A stretch of DNA of 34,535 bases, from NCBI GenBank assembly GCA_021371995.1, contig JAJFVA010000043.1, forward strand, positions 1 through 34,535, in the 5' to 3' direction. Below are positions 1-8,432 of the stretch, piece by piece; position 1 is the stretch's first letter, and every line of letters begins with the position of its first letter. Under the pieces are notes generated by a model that was not told where the DNA came from, did no database searches, and saw only the letters and a list, made by a program, of their open reading frames with translations. Source of the DNA: Methanoregulaceae archaeon (GTDB taxonomy: Archaea > Halobacteriota > Methanomicrobia > Methanomicrobiales > Methanospirillaceae). Position numbers and translations under genes: made by a program.

Positions 1-58
1 TGGCGTTCTGAATCTTAAGGACATGAATGGAACTGCGGTCCTGGTGTATTCAAGCTGA
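1..58 (+). CDS. 3' end of a gene starting upstream of the window (tentative)
   Basis: The frame beginning at base 2 stays open for 18 codons and ends with TGA at 56-58, giving a tail that reads GVLNLKDMNGTAVLVYSS. The other two plus-strand frames stop within the first 20 bases. The fragment is too short to assign a family and could be chance. Bases 59-306 hold no gene that I can support; an A/T-rich stretch near 122-150 could carry a promoter for the hydrolase that follows. Confidence 0.3.
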   Translation, partial: GVLNLKDMNGTAVLVYSS

Positions 59-306
59 GAGATCGGCAAATCTCCTCTTTTTCCAGTATTCATATGGGCC
101 TCTTCATGGGTAAGTCGCCCTTTTATGAAATAAATATAAACGAAATAATCGCATTCCGGGGGCAGGGGTATTTATTCTCATCTGAAAATACCATAGAACT
201 CATCCATTAAGTGATAGTGAGGAGATTAAAACATAGAGGCCTCACGTTCGATCTGCAGGGACAGATCCGACCATAAGGTTTTCTCAGGCTGCAGAAAGGG
301 GATACT

Positions 307-1284
307 ATGAAGCGTATCTGGAAGATTTTTGGGATCATCGCTCTTATTGCATTCCTGCTGCTCCTTATCGGATCATTGCTGTACCAAGGGCCCCCATTGA
401 AAGGCACTGTTCCAGAACGTGATCTTGCAGATCCGGAGAGCCGGTTTGCCGAGATCAATGGCCTGACTGTCCATTACAAGGATATGGGACAGGGTGAACC
501 GGTGTTTATCCTGCTCCATGGATTTGGAGCGAGCGAATTCTCCTGGAGGGAGGTGGGAGAACCACTCTCCCGCGAGGGCCGCGTCATCGTCTACGATCGT
601 CCTGGATTTGGTCTTACAACACGCCCCATGACAGGGGAATGGACAGGAACGAATCCCTATAGTGTTCAGGGGAATATTGAGCTGCTGGATGGGCTGATGG
701 ATGAACTTGGCGTGGAAAAGGCCATACTGGTCGGAAACTCTGCCGGTGGAGAGGTTGCAGTGGCATATGCTCTCGAACACCCGGACAAGGTTCAGGGCTT
801 GGTATTAGTGGATCCCGCTGTGGGCAGCAAGCAGGGAGGCCGGATCCCGTCATGGATACTTCCGTTGCTAAAAACCCCCCAGATGAGGAGTCTTGGCCCC
901 CTGCTTGTCCGGAGCATCTCAGGGGAAATGGGGAATAAAACCATTCGGATGGCATGGCATGATCCATCCCTGATTGACCAGGAGGTCTACGCCGGATATC
1001 GGAAGCCTCTGATGGCAAACAACTGGGACAAGGCGCTATACGAATTTGCCATCGCTGAAAAGCCGGCCGGTTATGATGACCGGCTCATGGAACTGGCAAT
1101 GCCGGTACTTGTCGTTACCGGTGATGATGACCGCATTGTACCCACCGAGTCCACCATTCAACTTGCAGAGAAGATTCCGGGAGCGCAACTGGTGGTATTC
1201 AATGAATGCGGACATGTTCCCCAGGAAGAATGCCCTGATCAATTCATGGATGCCCTTCAGGGATTCCTTGAAGGGATGGAGTGA
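307..1284 (+). CDS. Alpha/beta-fold hydrolase with N-terminal membrane anchor
   Basis: A 325-residue alpha/beta hydrolase. Residues 1-26 form a basic start followed by a hydrophobic helix, so the enzyme is probably anchored in or exported across the membrane. The fold is marked by LLHGFG (69-74, oxyanion region), the nucleophile elbow GNSAGG with Ser145, the acid in GDDDRIVP (Asp275) and the catalytic His303 in ECGHVP, all in the usual order and spacing. ATG at 307 follows a purine-rich GAAAGGGG stretch. It stands alone on the plus strand, convergent with the DUF2254 gene. The substrate cannot be told from sequence; the family includes esterases, C-C hydrolases and haloperoxidase-like enzymes. 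Confidence 0.88.
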   Translation: MKRIWKIFGIIALIAFLLLLIGSLLYQGPPLKGTVPERDLADPESRFAEINGLTVHYKDMGQGEPVFILLHGFGASEFSWREVGEPLSREGRVIVYDRPGFGLTTRPMTGEWTGTNPYSVQGNIELLDGLMDELGVEKAILVGNSAGGEVAVAYALEHPDKVQGLVLVDPAVGSKQGGRIPSWILPLLKTPQMRSLGPLLVRSISGEMGNKTIRMAWHDPSLIDQEVYAGYRKPLMANNWDKALYEFAIAEKPAGYDDRLMELAMPVLVVTGDDDRIVPTESTIQLAEKIPGAQLVVFNECGHVPQEECPDQFMDALQGFLEGME

Positions 1285-1424
1285 TAATCGAATTACACCA
1301 ACGAGGACAGGCACTGCCAAAGAAAAGAGAAAACCCAAACCTGTTGACATCATTTTTAATCCCAAGATACTCTTTGATGAAATAGAAAAGGCTGACCGAG
1401 ATAGGTCCGGTTCAATCCCAACTC

Positions 1425-2762
1425 TCATTTCAATTTCAGTTGTAAAGCTTCACAACTCCGATAGATGGACTCCCGGTCATCTTCTATCAGGGAGCCCTCC
1501 TGGCTTTCCAGTTGGATAAGAGTCACATGATGAAGGAGGCTCTGGCGTGCATCGGGCATTTTCGTCTCCTGGCTGATTATATCGATTGTCGCCAGCATAT
1601 GCAACAATACCCTCGCATTGTGGCAACTGGCATGGCGAAGCATATCAAAGGCAGCGCTGAGCAATTCGTCGAAAGTAACGGGATCAAAAACAATGCGTAA
1701 TTGGCCATCCCTATCACAGATGTATGAACTTATCGGGCCCTGTCGGACAAACAACGACAGACCGTTGCCAATATAATCGAGGCATGTCATGGCAGTAAAA
1801 GGGTCATTGATAGCCGGAGACATGGCTCGCACGGCCATTTCAGTAAGCTGGTTCACAGCATATTCGAGATCCTGGGGGGGTGTTCGCTGGTTTCCAAGAT
1901 GGAAAGTGTTTCTGATTTCTCTATCCAGCTCATTATCAACCCTGTTTGCAGGCCAAATGAGTGCTATCACTACGCCATTTCCCACAAAGTCACCCGGCTT
2001 ATGCACTAAACGGATGATTATGTCCTTTTTTCTGACCAGGGGACGGAGGTAATCCAAATCCACGTATTGGATGTACCCCGGTTTACCCGCATGAACCGGA
2101 TGGGCTTCAGCCTCTGTTAGAGATTCCAGCGTATCTGCACCGGTTTGATGTTTGTTTTCACCGTCCTGACCTTCTAACAGGTTCGTTTTGCGGACCACAT
2201 CGAGTAAATCCCCCCCCGCTCCCGCTGCGATATTGGGGGCTTGCAGCATTATGCTGATATGCTGGATCAGCAGGATCAGTGCGGCGAAAGATGCGACGAT
2301 TAGGTATAATCCGACTGTCATGGTAATCTGGGGCCCTTCGGGTACGATTTGGACCGGAGGAATGATCATGGCACCAGTGACGCAATAGACGAAGGTAGCT
2401 ACAAACATGCCCAGAATTAACTGGGTAGTGTGATCACCCAGAAAGATGCGTAGCAAGCGTGAACCATACTGTGCCGCTACGGTGGAAAGTGGCAAGGTGA
2501 GTAGTGTGAAAACCACCCCGGCGGTTGTCAGGACGGTGGTGGCCATAGCAAACAGGTATCCACGCAGTTCCCCGACACTTCCTGACACGATGAAATGGCT
2601 GGTATTCAGGACTTCGTTGGGGACTTGACCATCCAGCCAGAACATCAACCCGGCCAGCAGCATCCCTCCAAGCCCCATGATCGCTGGAATTAACAAGAAG
2701 TTCACCGTCATCCGATCCCATAGGTGACGGCCTGCATTTCTGCTCTTTAATGGCATCCTCAT
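1425..2762 (-). CDS. DUF2254 family membrane protein
   Basis: Predicted 445-residue membrane protein of the DUF2254 family, function unknown. An N-terminal hydrophobic hairpin follows the basic start, then a long hydrophobic region, and then a soluble C-terminal half with family-like stretches such as YVDLDYLRPLV and AMSPAINDPFTAM. The open frame extends further upstream to 3131, but that part overlaps the HdeD gene antisense and has a low-complexity Ser/Pro composition, so I place the start at ATG 2762 (ATGAGGATG), behind GAGGGTG. ATG 2756 is an alternative. The neighbouring HdeD gene lies about 150 bases upstream on the same strand. Confidence 0.8.
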   Translation of the reverse strand: MRMPLKSRNAGRHLWDRMTVNFLLIPAIMGLGGMLLAGLMFWLDGQVPNEVLNTSHFIVSGSVGELRGYLFAMATTVLTTAGVVFTLLTLPLSTVAAQYGSRLLRIFLGDHTTQLILGMFVATFVYCVTGAMIIPPVQIVPEGPQITMTVGLYLIVASFAALILLIQHISIMLQAPNIAAGAGGDLLDVVRKTNLLEGQDGENKHQTGADTLESLTEAEAHPVHAGKPGYIQYVDLDYLRPLVRKKDIIIRLVHKPGDFVGNGVVIALIWPANRVDNELDREIRNTFHLGNQRTPPQDLEYAVNQLTEMAVRAMSPAINDPFTAMTCLDYIGNGLSLFVRQGPISSYICDRDGQLRIVFDPVTFDELLSAAFDMLRHASCHNARVLLHMLATIDIISQETKMPDARQSLLHHVTLIQLESQEGSLIEDDRESIYRSCEALQLKLK

Positions 2763-2916
2763 GCGTTCCACACCCTCATGAACCTTCTCACCATAATCAT
2801 ACCTTCTCAAGTAGGTATGTTCACTTCTCCTTATTGAAAAGGAACTCCTTTCTTGACTGACTGCTATGGAATACCCTTGAGCAGAGCAGCGCAAAGGAAA
2901 AATTGAAAATAATTGT

Positions 2917-3483
2917 TCAGGCTGCCTTTTGTGCAGACCTGAGGAAGAACGAACCAACAATGGCTGCAAACCCAAACACGACACCGAGAATCCCGAAGAC
3001 GAAGGGGACTGCAATGGTGGAAGCGACGGGGTTTGCGAGGATGATAAGTCCGAAGATGAGGGAGAGGATACCCAGGATTCCCACGCCCCAGCCCTGGCCG
3101 GTGAATGCTCCGTACAGGGCAATAAACCCATAAATCAGTGCGATAACTCCCACCATGATGGTGAATACAAACGGCACGATGAAAGTGCTGTAGAGTGGAT
3201 AGGCAAGGATCAGGAGACCAAGGATGATACCAAGGATACCAAGGAGGATTTTCATTCCCCGATTGCTGCTATCCACAAAGGCACTGAAGAGGGTAACCAT
3301 CCCGCTAAAGAACCAGTAAAACCCAAGGAACCAGATGATTACGTACAGGGTTTTAATGGGATAGGTGAGCAGGAAACTACCAATGATAAGGGCGAGTATT
3401 CCCTGTATCAGCAGGAGCCACCAGGGAAAGAAGGTCCCCATCGGGTGAGGGACTCCCGTTGTTGCAGTCATTTCATCAGTCAT
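2917..3483 (-). CDS. HdeD/DUF308 family membrane protein, copy A
   Basis: A 188-residue, almost wholly hydrophobic protein with about six transmembrane helices arranged as repeated two-helix units; motifs such as WWLLLIQGILALIIG and repeated YPIKT/ANPVAST turns are typical of the HdeD/DUF308 family. E. coli HdeD is linked to acid resistance; the role in archaea is unknown. The start is set by the ribosome binding site GGTGATTT 6 bases ahead of ATG, a signal also present before copy B. The protein is nearly identical through its C-terminal two thirds to copy B at 5988-6548, on the same strand, so the two are a duplication flanking a surface-protein locus. Confidence 0.88.
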   Translation of the reverse strand: MTDEMTATTGVPHPMGTFFPWWLLLIQGILALIIGSFLLTYPIKTLYVIIWFLGFYWFFSGMVTLFSAFVDSSNRGMKILLGILGIILGLLILAYPLYSTFIVPFVFTIMVGVIALIYGFIALYGAFTGQGWGVGILGILSLIFGLIILANPVASTIAVPFVFGILGVVFGFAAIVGSFFLRSAQKAA

Positions 3484-3634
3484 TGTTCAAATCACCTTTT
3501 TTTTATAACGAGATTTAATTACTTCCTATAAATTGATACCGTTCAAATTCCGGGATCAGTCGCCTGGCTGGATCAAATGGCAAAAAACAATACCATTGAA
3601 TTTCGAGATCATTGCGAAACACAACAGGTGAATC

Positions 3635-4156
3635 ATGAGCAAGAAGAACAAAACAGAATCAGATCAGGGATCGAAGAGTTCCGGATCTTCGAGTAAGACT
3701 ATCACGATTATCATCATCCTGTGCTTCCTCGGCATCATGCCCATCCTTATCTGGGCATCTCTCCCTGATTCGAGTTCACACACAGCGGCTTCGACCGCAT
3801 CCCCGATGGTCGAATCCGCCGCTACTGCTGCAGGATTGCAGATCTGCTCTTCGGAAAACTACCCTGTCAATGTTCCGGGAGGAGAGAGTGCCATCCTCTA
3901 TCAGCTCTCTCCGTCCTGTAGCGCTCCCACAGATGCGACCATTGTCAAGGTCCTCATCATCGGATTTACAAGCACGGAGGCGATGAATGCCGCCATTGCA
4001 ATAGCCCAGGATACCTATCAGAACTGGAAGACTCTGAATACTGAAGTATTCACGAGTGGCTCCAGTGTCCTTGTTGTCCAGGGTGCCCCTGGTAACGAGG
4101 ATGTTCAGCAGATTGGTGCTTCACTCATCGAACAGGGTGCAGTGCAGGTAATCTAG
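3635..4156 (+). CDS. Hypothetical membrane-anchored extracytoplasmic protein
   Basis: A 173-residue protein that I do not recognise. A basic, Ser-rich cytoplasmic tail (1-21) precedes one strongly hydrophobic helix (about 22-43), a Ser/Thr/Ala linker and a compact alpha/beta-looking domain of about 110 residues outside the cell. Two cysteines (in LQICSS and PSCSAP) could form a disulfide. ATG 3635 lies 4 bases after AGGTG. It is transcribed toward the PEGA gene 260 bases downstream, but a T tract after the stop suggests a separate transcript. The position between two HdeD copies is its only contextual hint. Confidence 0.75.
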   Translation: MSKKNKTESDQGSKSSGSSSKTITIIIILCFLGIMPILIWASLPDSSSHTAASTASPMVESAATAAGLQICSSENYPVNVPGGESAILYQLSPSCSAPTDATIVKVLIIGFTSTEAMNAAIAIAQDTYQNWKTLNTEVFTSGSSVLVVQGAPGNEDVQQIGASLIEQGAVQVI

Positions 4157-4185
4157 TAATAATTCCGTTGAGGATTACCAGACCC

Positions 4186-4195
4186 CATTTTTTCT
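4186..4195 (+). terminator. T-tract after the anchored protein gene
   Basis: Six consecutive T (4188-4193) about 30 bases after the stop codon, followed by a second T-rich stretch. Archaeal RNA polymerase commonly terminates at T tracts without a hairpin. This is composition-based inference. Confidence 0.35.
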
Positions 4196-4418
4196 GGCAT
4201 TTTCCTGTTCCACGGTTATTTGTGGTGTCGCCATGGAGGTTTTCAGGTCTGGAGAGGAACAGTGCAGTATCCTGGAAATGACATGGGAATGAAAGCGTAT
4301 TTTAGTATCTTGAATGTATTCAGACCTTCCTCAGGAAGGCTAACCAACCACACAGGTTATCGGCAGTTAGAAATAGGTACTCACGGCACTGTTTCTTATA
4401 CCAACTGGAGAGAGAAAA

Positions 4419-5816
4419 ATGCGTAGTAGTACCACTTTCATTATTGTCATACTGCTCGTAGCTACCGCTGCAGTATCTTCTGCCATGGTCTCGACCGGAG
4501 ACGTTCCCGTGGTCAATCCTGGGACATTGCCGGTGACACAAGCCGTACCCGCGACATTACCCGCACAACCGGTCGCACCAGCGACATTGCCGGTGATACC
4601 AGGAGGCGGGACGGGATATTTCTCGATCAATTCTGTTCCATCAGGAGGGGAAGTGTACTTTGACGGGGCGTATTGGGGGGAGACCCCAGCGATGGTCACC
4701 GTTTCCACAACTGGCAATCCCGATCACACCATCAGGATCAGCCTGCCCGGCTATGAAGAATGGAGTGACTCGTATTACGGCAATCCAAAAGACGGGCAGA
4801 CTATCCCGATTACTGCACAACTCACCCCAAGTGCCCAGACAGGAAATATCCAGGTCGTTTCAACACCATCGGGCGCACTGGTTACCCTTGACCGCAGCCG
4901 GTCGGCAAACACTCCTTACACCTTCACCAACATTCCGGTGGGCACCCATGAGATCACCGTCTTTATGTCGGGATACCAGGATTTCTACATGGACGTGAAT
5001 GTGAACAAAGGACAGACCTCATATGTGAATGCTGTTCTCCAACCGGCCGTGACCACCGGAACCCTGAGCGTGAGTTCGTCCCCCAGTGGTGCAGCGGTTT
5101 ACGTCGATGGTAGTTACCGGGGAGTCACCTCAACGTCGGTGGGGAACCTCGTACCCGGGTCTCATTCTGTGCAATTAATACTGGCCGGTTACCAGGACTG
5201 GACCGGAACGGTTACCATATCGGCCGGCGCAACAACCTACCTTAATCCAACCCTGACCGTTGACCAGCAACCAAAATACGCAACGGCGAGTATCACTTCG
5301 AATCCCCCGGGAGCAACTGTCTATAGTAACGGAGTCTACATCGGCCAGACCAGTGCGGGAAGCCCTCTCATTTTTACCCAGGTAAATCCAGGGACATATT
5401 CGCTTCTCATCACAAAGTCCGGCTACCAGGACTATTCCGGTACCCAGACAGTCGTTGCTGGGCAGAATTATAATATTGCTGTCACGCTGAATTCGGTCCA
5501 GAACCCGACCACCGGGGGAATCTCGGTCATATCTGCTCCCAGCCAGGCAGAGGTGTACCTGAACAACGCGTTCAGGGGGCTCACACCCATCACGCTCGAT
5601 AGTCTTACTCCGGGCTCCTACACTGTCCTTATAAAGCTGAGCGGGTATCAGGACTGGCAGGTGACCCAGCAGGTGACGGCCGGCCAGACCGCCCAGATCT
5701 CCGCTACACTCATACCGGTGAGCCAACCGACTTCAACCCCAACCCAGACAGGGCTTCTTCCCCTGACGATTATTGCAGCCCTTGGGGTGCTCTTCATAGC
5801 GGGCCGGCGGCATTAA
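4419..5816 (+). CDS. Secreted surface protein with five PEGA repeats
   Basis: A 465-residue exported protein. Residues 1-22 are a signal peptide, 30-64 a Pro/Thr/Val-rich low-complexity linker. Five PEGA repeats follow (about 67-136, 142-208, 214-280, 288-358, 366-432), each with a PSGA-like turn, a V-Y-x-D/N-G strand, a P-G-x-H/Y-x-V/I strand and a closing SGYQDW-like motif. The C-terminus has a Ser/Pro/Thr spacer, a hydrophobic helix (about 445-461) and a basic tail GRRH, which resembles archaeal sorting or anchoring signals, so display on the cell surface is likely. PEGA domains are known as S-layer-associated domains of unclear ligand. ATG 4419 follows GGAGAG. Repeat number could vary by recombination. 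Confidence 0.9.
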   Translation: MRSSTTFIIVILLVATAAVSSAMVSTGDVPVVNPGTLPVTQAVPATLPAQPVAPATLPVIPGGGTGYFSINSVPSGGEVYFDGAYWGETPAMVTVSTTGNPDHTIRISLPGYEEWSDSYYGNPKDGQTIPITAQLTPSAQTGNIQVVSTPSGALVTLDRSRSANTPYTFTNIPVGTHEITVFMSGYQDFYMDVNVNKGQTSYVNAVLQPAVTTGTLSVSSSPSGAAVYVDGSYRGVTSTSVGNLVPGSHSVQLILAGYQDWTGTVTISAGATTYLNPTLTVDQQPKYATASITSNPPGATVYSNGVYIGQTSAGSPLIFTQVNPGTYSLLITKSGYQDYSGTQTVVAGQNYNIAVTLNSVQNPTTGGISVISAPSQAEVYLNNAFRGLTPITLDSLTPGSYTVLIKLSGYQDWQVTQQVTAGQTAQISATLIPVSQPTSTPTQTGLLPLTIIAALGVLFIAGRRH

Positions 5817-5987
5817 AGAAAATTCCCACTTTTTAATCCAGGACTCTACTCCTCCATTGCTCCAGTTCTTACGATTCCTATCAGCCCACAAGCATCTTCC
5901 TATGCCGGGACATGAACTCTAGTCTCGGGATCTTGAAAGGAAGGGGCGTTTGATCCAGATACAAAGAGAAAAATGTGTTGAAAATAT

Positions 5988-6548
5988 TCAGGCCGCTTTT
6001 TGTGCAGACCTGAGGAAGAATGAACCAACAATAGCCGCAAATCCAAAGACGATACCAAGGACCCCGAAGACAAAGGGAACTGCAAGGGTGGATACCCAGG
6101 GGTTGGCAAGGATGATAAGCCCGAACAGGATGGAGAGGATACCCAGGATTCCGACACCCCACCCCTTACCGGTGAATGCCCCGTACAGGGCAATAAACCC
6201 GTAGATCAGGGCTATGACTCCCACCATGATGGTGAATACAAACGGCACAACGAAGGTACTGTAGTAGGGGTAGGCCAGAATCAGAAGGCCGAGAATAATA
6301 CCAATAATACCGAGAAGAATTTTCATTCCCCGATCGGTGGTATCCGCAAAGGCGCCAAACAAGGTAAAGATTCCGCTTACGAACCAGTATGCCCCGAGGA
6401 AGACGATGATCACCATCAGGGTCTGGATAGGGTAGGTTATCAGGTAGATACCCAGGATGAGGGCAATGATGCCCTGGATGAGGAGGAGCCACCAAGGGAA
6501 GAAGCTCCCAAGGGGGTGAGCAGAGGTTGTAGTCATTTCAGCTGACAT
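5988..6548 (-). CDS. HdeD/DUF308 family membrane protein, copy B
   Basis: A 186-residue paralogue of the protein at 2917-3483. The two differ mainly in the first 75 residues; the stretches GMKILLG, PFVFTIMVGVIALIYGF and AAIVGSFFLRSAQKAA are shared. It has about six helices and a short polar N-terminus. Its ribosome binding site, GGTGATTT 6 bases before ATG, is conserved with copy A, so the duplication included the translation signal. It is transcribed away from the DUF6325 gene; the 205-base divergent gap is A/T-rich. Role unknown, possibly envelope or acid stress by family analogy. Confidence 0.88.
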   Translation of the reverse strand: MSAEMTTTSAHPLGSFFPWWLLLIQGIIALILGIYLITYPIQTLMVIIVFLGAYWFVSGIFTLFGAFADTTDRGMKILLGIIGIILGLLILAYPYYSTFVVPFVFTIMVGVIALIYGFIALYGAFTGKGWGVGILGILSILFGLIILANPWVSTLAVPFVFGVLGIVFGFAAIVGSFFLRSAQKAA

Positions 6549-6753
6549 TGTCTAAATCACCAGTTTGTAAAGAACATTTACCTTTCTGCTTATCAACCTA
6601 ACTAGGTAATTTGTGCTTTTTTACACATATGAGACAAAAATGAAGTAATTAAACTAGTTAACCGGACACTCTCTTGGTAACCTCACTCCAAGAATTTATT
6701 ACCATCCACATGTAACAATCTCCTACCCTTCAACAAGATACGGGGGGAATATT

Positions 6754-7206
6754 ATGACAGCAAAACAAGGCAAAGTTATGGGTCCGGTTGACTACCTGAT
6801 GATCAGGTTTCCTGGTAACAAGTTCACCGGAAAGATTGCTCCCGAGCTGATTGATCTGGAAAAGAAAGGTATCATCAGAGTAATCGATCTTGTTATGATA
6901 CTGAAGGATACGAATGGAAAGTTGATGATCATCGAGGCTAATAACCTGGAGGGAGAGGCGGGTGCAGCGTACAGGGAACTGGCAAAACGCACCGATGAAT
7001 GGTTCTCTGAAGGTGACATTGAGGCGTTGGCAATGTCATTGCCGAAAAACACATCGGCTGGTCTCCTGCTCTTCGAGAACATCTGGGCCATCAAGTTCAA
7101 GGAAGCCCTTCTTGAGGCTGATGCTGAACTGATCGATATGGGACGAATCCCGCCAGAATCAATCGTGAAGGCAGAAAAACAGTTAAAGGCAAAAGGAGGT
7201 GCCTGA
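6754..7206 (+). CDS. DUF6325 family protein
   Basis: A 150-residue soluble protein resembling the DUF6325 family, which is common in actinobacteria and some archaea. Typical features are the opening MGPVDYLMIRFPGNKFTG (from residue 9), an ELIDLEKKGIIRVIDLV segment, acidic residues in the middle, and the C-terminal stretch FENIWAIKFKEALLEADAELIDMGRIP. No catalytic motif is visible and the function is unknown. It precedes a SHOCT-domain gene with a 2-base gap, a pairing often seen for this family, which suggests joint action. ATG 6754 follows a GGGGGGAA stretch; a T/A-rich box near 6691-6702 may be the promoter. Confidence 0.8.
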   Translation: MTAKQGKVMGPVDYLMIRFPGNKFTGKIAPELIDLEKKGIIRVIDLVMILKDTNGKLMIIEANNLEGEAGAAYRELAKRTDEWFSEGDIEALAMSLPKNTSAGLLLFENIWAIKFKEALLEADAELIDMGRIPPESIVKAEKQLKAKGGA

Positions 7207-7208
7207 AC

Positions 7209-7466
7209 ATGAGAGGAAGAGGATTGATGCTCGTAGCAGGTATGAAGATGGGGCAGCAGCAGGCCCAGGCGCAGGCTCAGGCCCAGGCCCAGCAGCAGGC
7301 AGCCGTAGAACAGGCAAGGCAGGAGGGCGCATCTCAGGCCCAGGCAGCGGCGCCGGCAACAAAAGATACCACTGCCGAGCTGCAGAAACTGGCTGACCTT
7401 CATAAATCCGGTGCTCTTACCGATGAAGAGTTCAGTGCGATGAAAAAGAAGCTTCTGGGCCTCTGA
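7209..7466 (+). CDS. SHOCT-domain small protein with Gln-Ala repeat
   Basis: An 85-residue protein: a short hydrophobic-basic start, a (Gln-Ala)n tract of about residues 15-31, an Ala/Gln-rich helix, and a C-terminal SHOCT domain (about 57-85, LQKLADLHKSGALTDEEF then KKKLLG). SHOCT is a short helical oligomerisation domain usually found at the C-terminus. A strong ribosome binding site, GGAGGTG at 7195-7201, lies inside the end of the DUF6325 gene, so the two genes are cotranscribed and probably translationally linked. A complex with the DUF6325 product is inference. Confidence 0.8.
   Translation: MRGRGLMLVAGMKMGQQQAQAQAQAQAQQQAAVEQARQEGASQAQAAAPATKDTTAELQKLADLHKSGALTDEEFSAMKKKLLGL
7253..7300 (+). 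repeat. In-frame hexamer repeat coding for Gln-Ala
   Basis: Degenerate tandem copies of CAGGCC/CAGGCG/CAGGCT flanked by CAGCAG triplets. The unit is six bases, so slippage would change the protein by two residues without breaking the frame. Confidence 0.6.
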
Positions 7467-7470
7467 AACA

Positions 7471-7493
7471 TCTTTTTTCTATAACGATTTTTT
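7471..7493 (+). terminator. Double T-tract terminator of the DUF6325-SHOCT operon
   Basis: Two runs of six T (7473-7478 and 7488-7493) start 7 bases after the SHOCT stop codon, as expected for archaeal intrinsic termination. No hairpin is needed or seen. Confidence 0.5.
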
Positions 7494-7659
7494 GACATTC
7501 AGAAGTAGAATCATTAGCGAATCGTTTTATCCATGTGTGAGGAAGACACTGTCAAATAGAGCCCTCAAATCACACATTCTCGCAATCTCGCAGAAAGGTG
7601 TGTTCTATTCAAAGAGTAGGGTTATATTCCCTTCAGGCGAATTCCTGTAAGAGAGTGTA

Positions 7660-8229
7660 ATGAAAAAAATTATTGTGAGTAAAGAAGAGAAGGACGGGAC
7701 GGTTCATTTTACGTTCAGGTTCAAGACACTCGGGCAGTTTCTCGATGAAGGAGATCCCACCCCCCTTCCCGGAAAAGAGCTGACGGAAGAGGCAGAGGAC
7801 GCCCTTGCAGGGCATCTCGATGAATACAGGGTCCGCAAACCCGTAAGCCTTGCCATAGAACTTCCGGAAAAAGATCTCGCCGATACCTCATCCTCCCTCA
7901 TCACCGAGGCTGTTCGTCACCATTTCGGATTTCGCCACGATGACCTGACCCATGACCTGAAAATTGCCCGGCGAGAGGGGACCTATAGTCTCCTTCTTAT
8001 GGCGGGGAATATTGCCCTGTTGTTATTGTTCATATTCTATGTCACAGTGAATGAAATCCCCCTTGAGTCTGTTAAAGTTTTAATTATCGTTGGATTCCTT
8101 ACCATCATGAACTGGGCGACAATATGGGATACCTACGAACACTTTGTGTATGAGTACCGGAACCTTGCCAGGAAACGGAGGATATATCGGAAAATCACAA
8201 AAATCCCGGTTACTATCCGGGGATACTGA
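7660..8229 (+). CDS. Hypothetical protein with two C-terminal transmembrane helices
   Basis: A 189-residue protein that I do not recognise. The first 105 residues are soluble, charged and probably cytoplasmic; two hydrophobic helices follow (about 108-128 and 136-153), then a basic tail rich in Arg/Lys (NLARKRRIYRK). The soluble part has no enzyme motif that I can see. ATG 7660 is preceded by only a weak GAGAG signal. It stands alone, with a near-perfect inverted repeat just after its stop. Confidence 0.72.
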   Translation: MKKIIVSKEEKDGTVHFTFRFKTLGQFLDEGDPTPLPGKELTEEAEDALAGHLDEYRVRKPVSLAIELPEKDLADTSSSLITEAVRHHFGFRHDDLTHDLKIARREGTYSLLLMAGNIALLLLFIFYVTVNEIPLESVKVLIIVGFLTIMNWATIWDTYEHFVYEYRNLARKRRIYRKITKIPVTIRGY

Positions 8230-8238
8230 CCATTGCAA

Positions 8239-8260
8239 CCCTCTTTTTGGAAAAAGTGGG
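8239..8260 (+). terminator. Short perfect-arm inverted repeat after the two-helix protein gene
   Basis: CCC-T-CTTTTT-GG-AAAAAG-T-GGG forms a dyad with a single T/T mismatch, starting 9 bases after the stop codon at 8229. The position suggests a transcript end, although the tight two-base centre makes a DNA-level or processing role equally possible. Confidence 0.4.
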
Positions 8261-8432
8261 AGGCAGGGTCCTTTCAGAATACGAAGATCTTTTCTTTCAT
8301 CTCTTCTCATCCATAGTTCCCTGTTATTTGCCCACCTGCAAACACTCAGGTCACTTGATGCTGGTCGATGATAAGTATCTGCGATGACTCGAGATGGTGA
8401 TTCCGTAGTTCCGGTTTTTATAAACGGATTTT

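Noticed and set aside
2763-3131. N-terminal extension of the DUF2254 frame
   Set aside because: It runs antisense to the HdeD gene, has a Ser/Pro low-complexity composition, and a well-placed start with a ribosome binding site exists at 2762.
2929-3531. 200-codon plus-strand open frame
   Set aside because: It is the mirror of the HdeD copy A gene; the product is highly charged and repetitive, with no hydrophobic core or start signal.
7253-7300. Hexamer repeat as a possible CRISPR or minisatellite
   Set aside because: There are no spacers, and the repeat is explained by the coding of a Gln-Ala tract.
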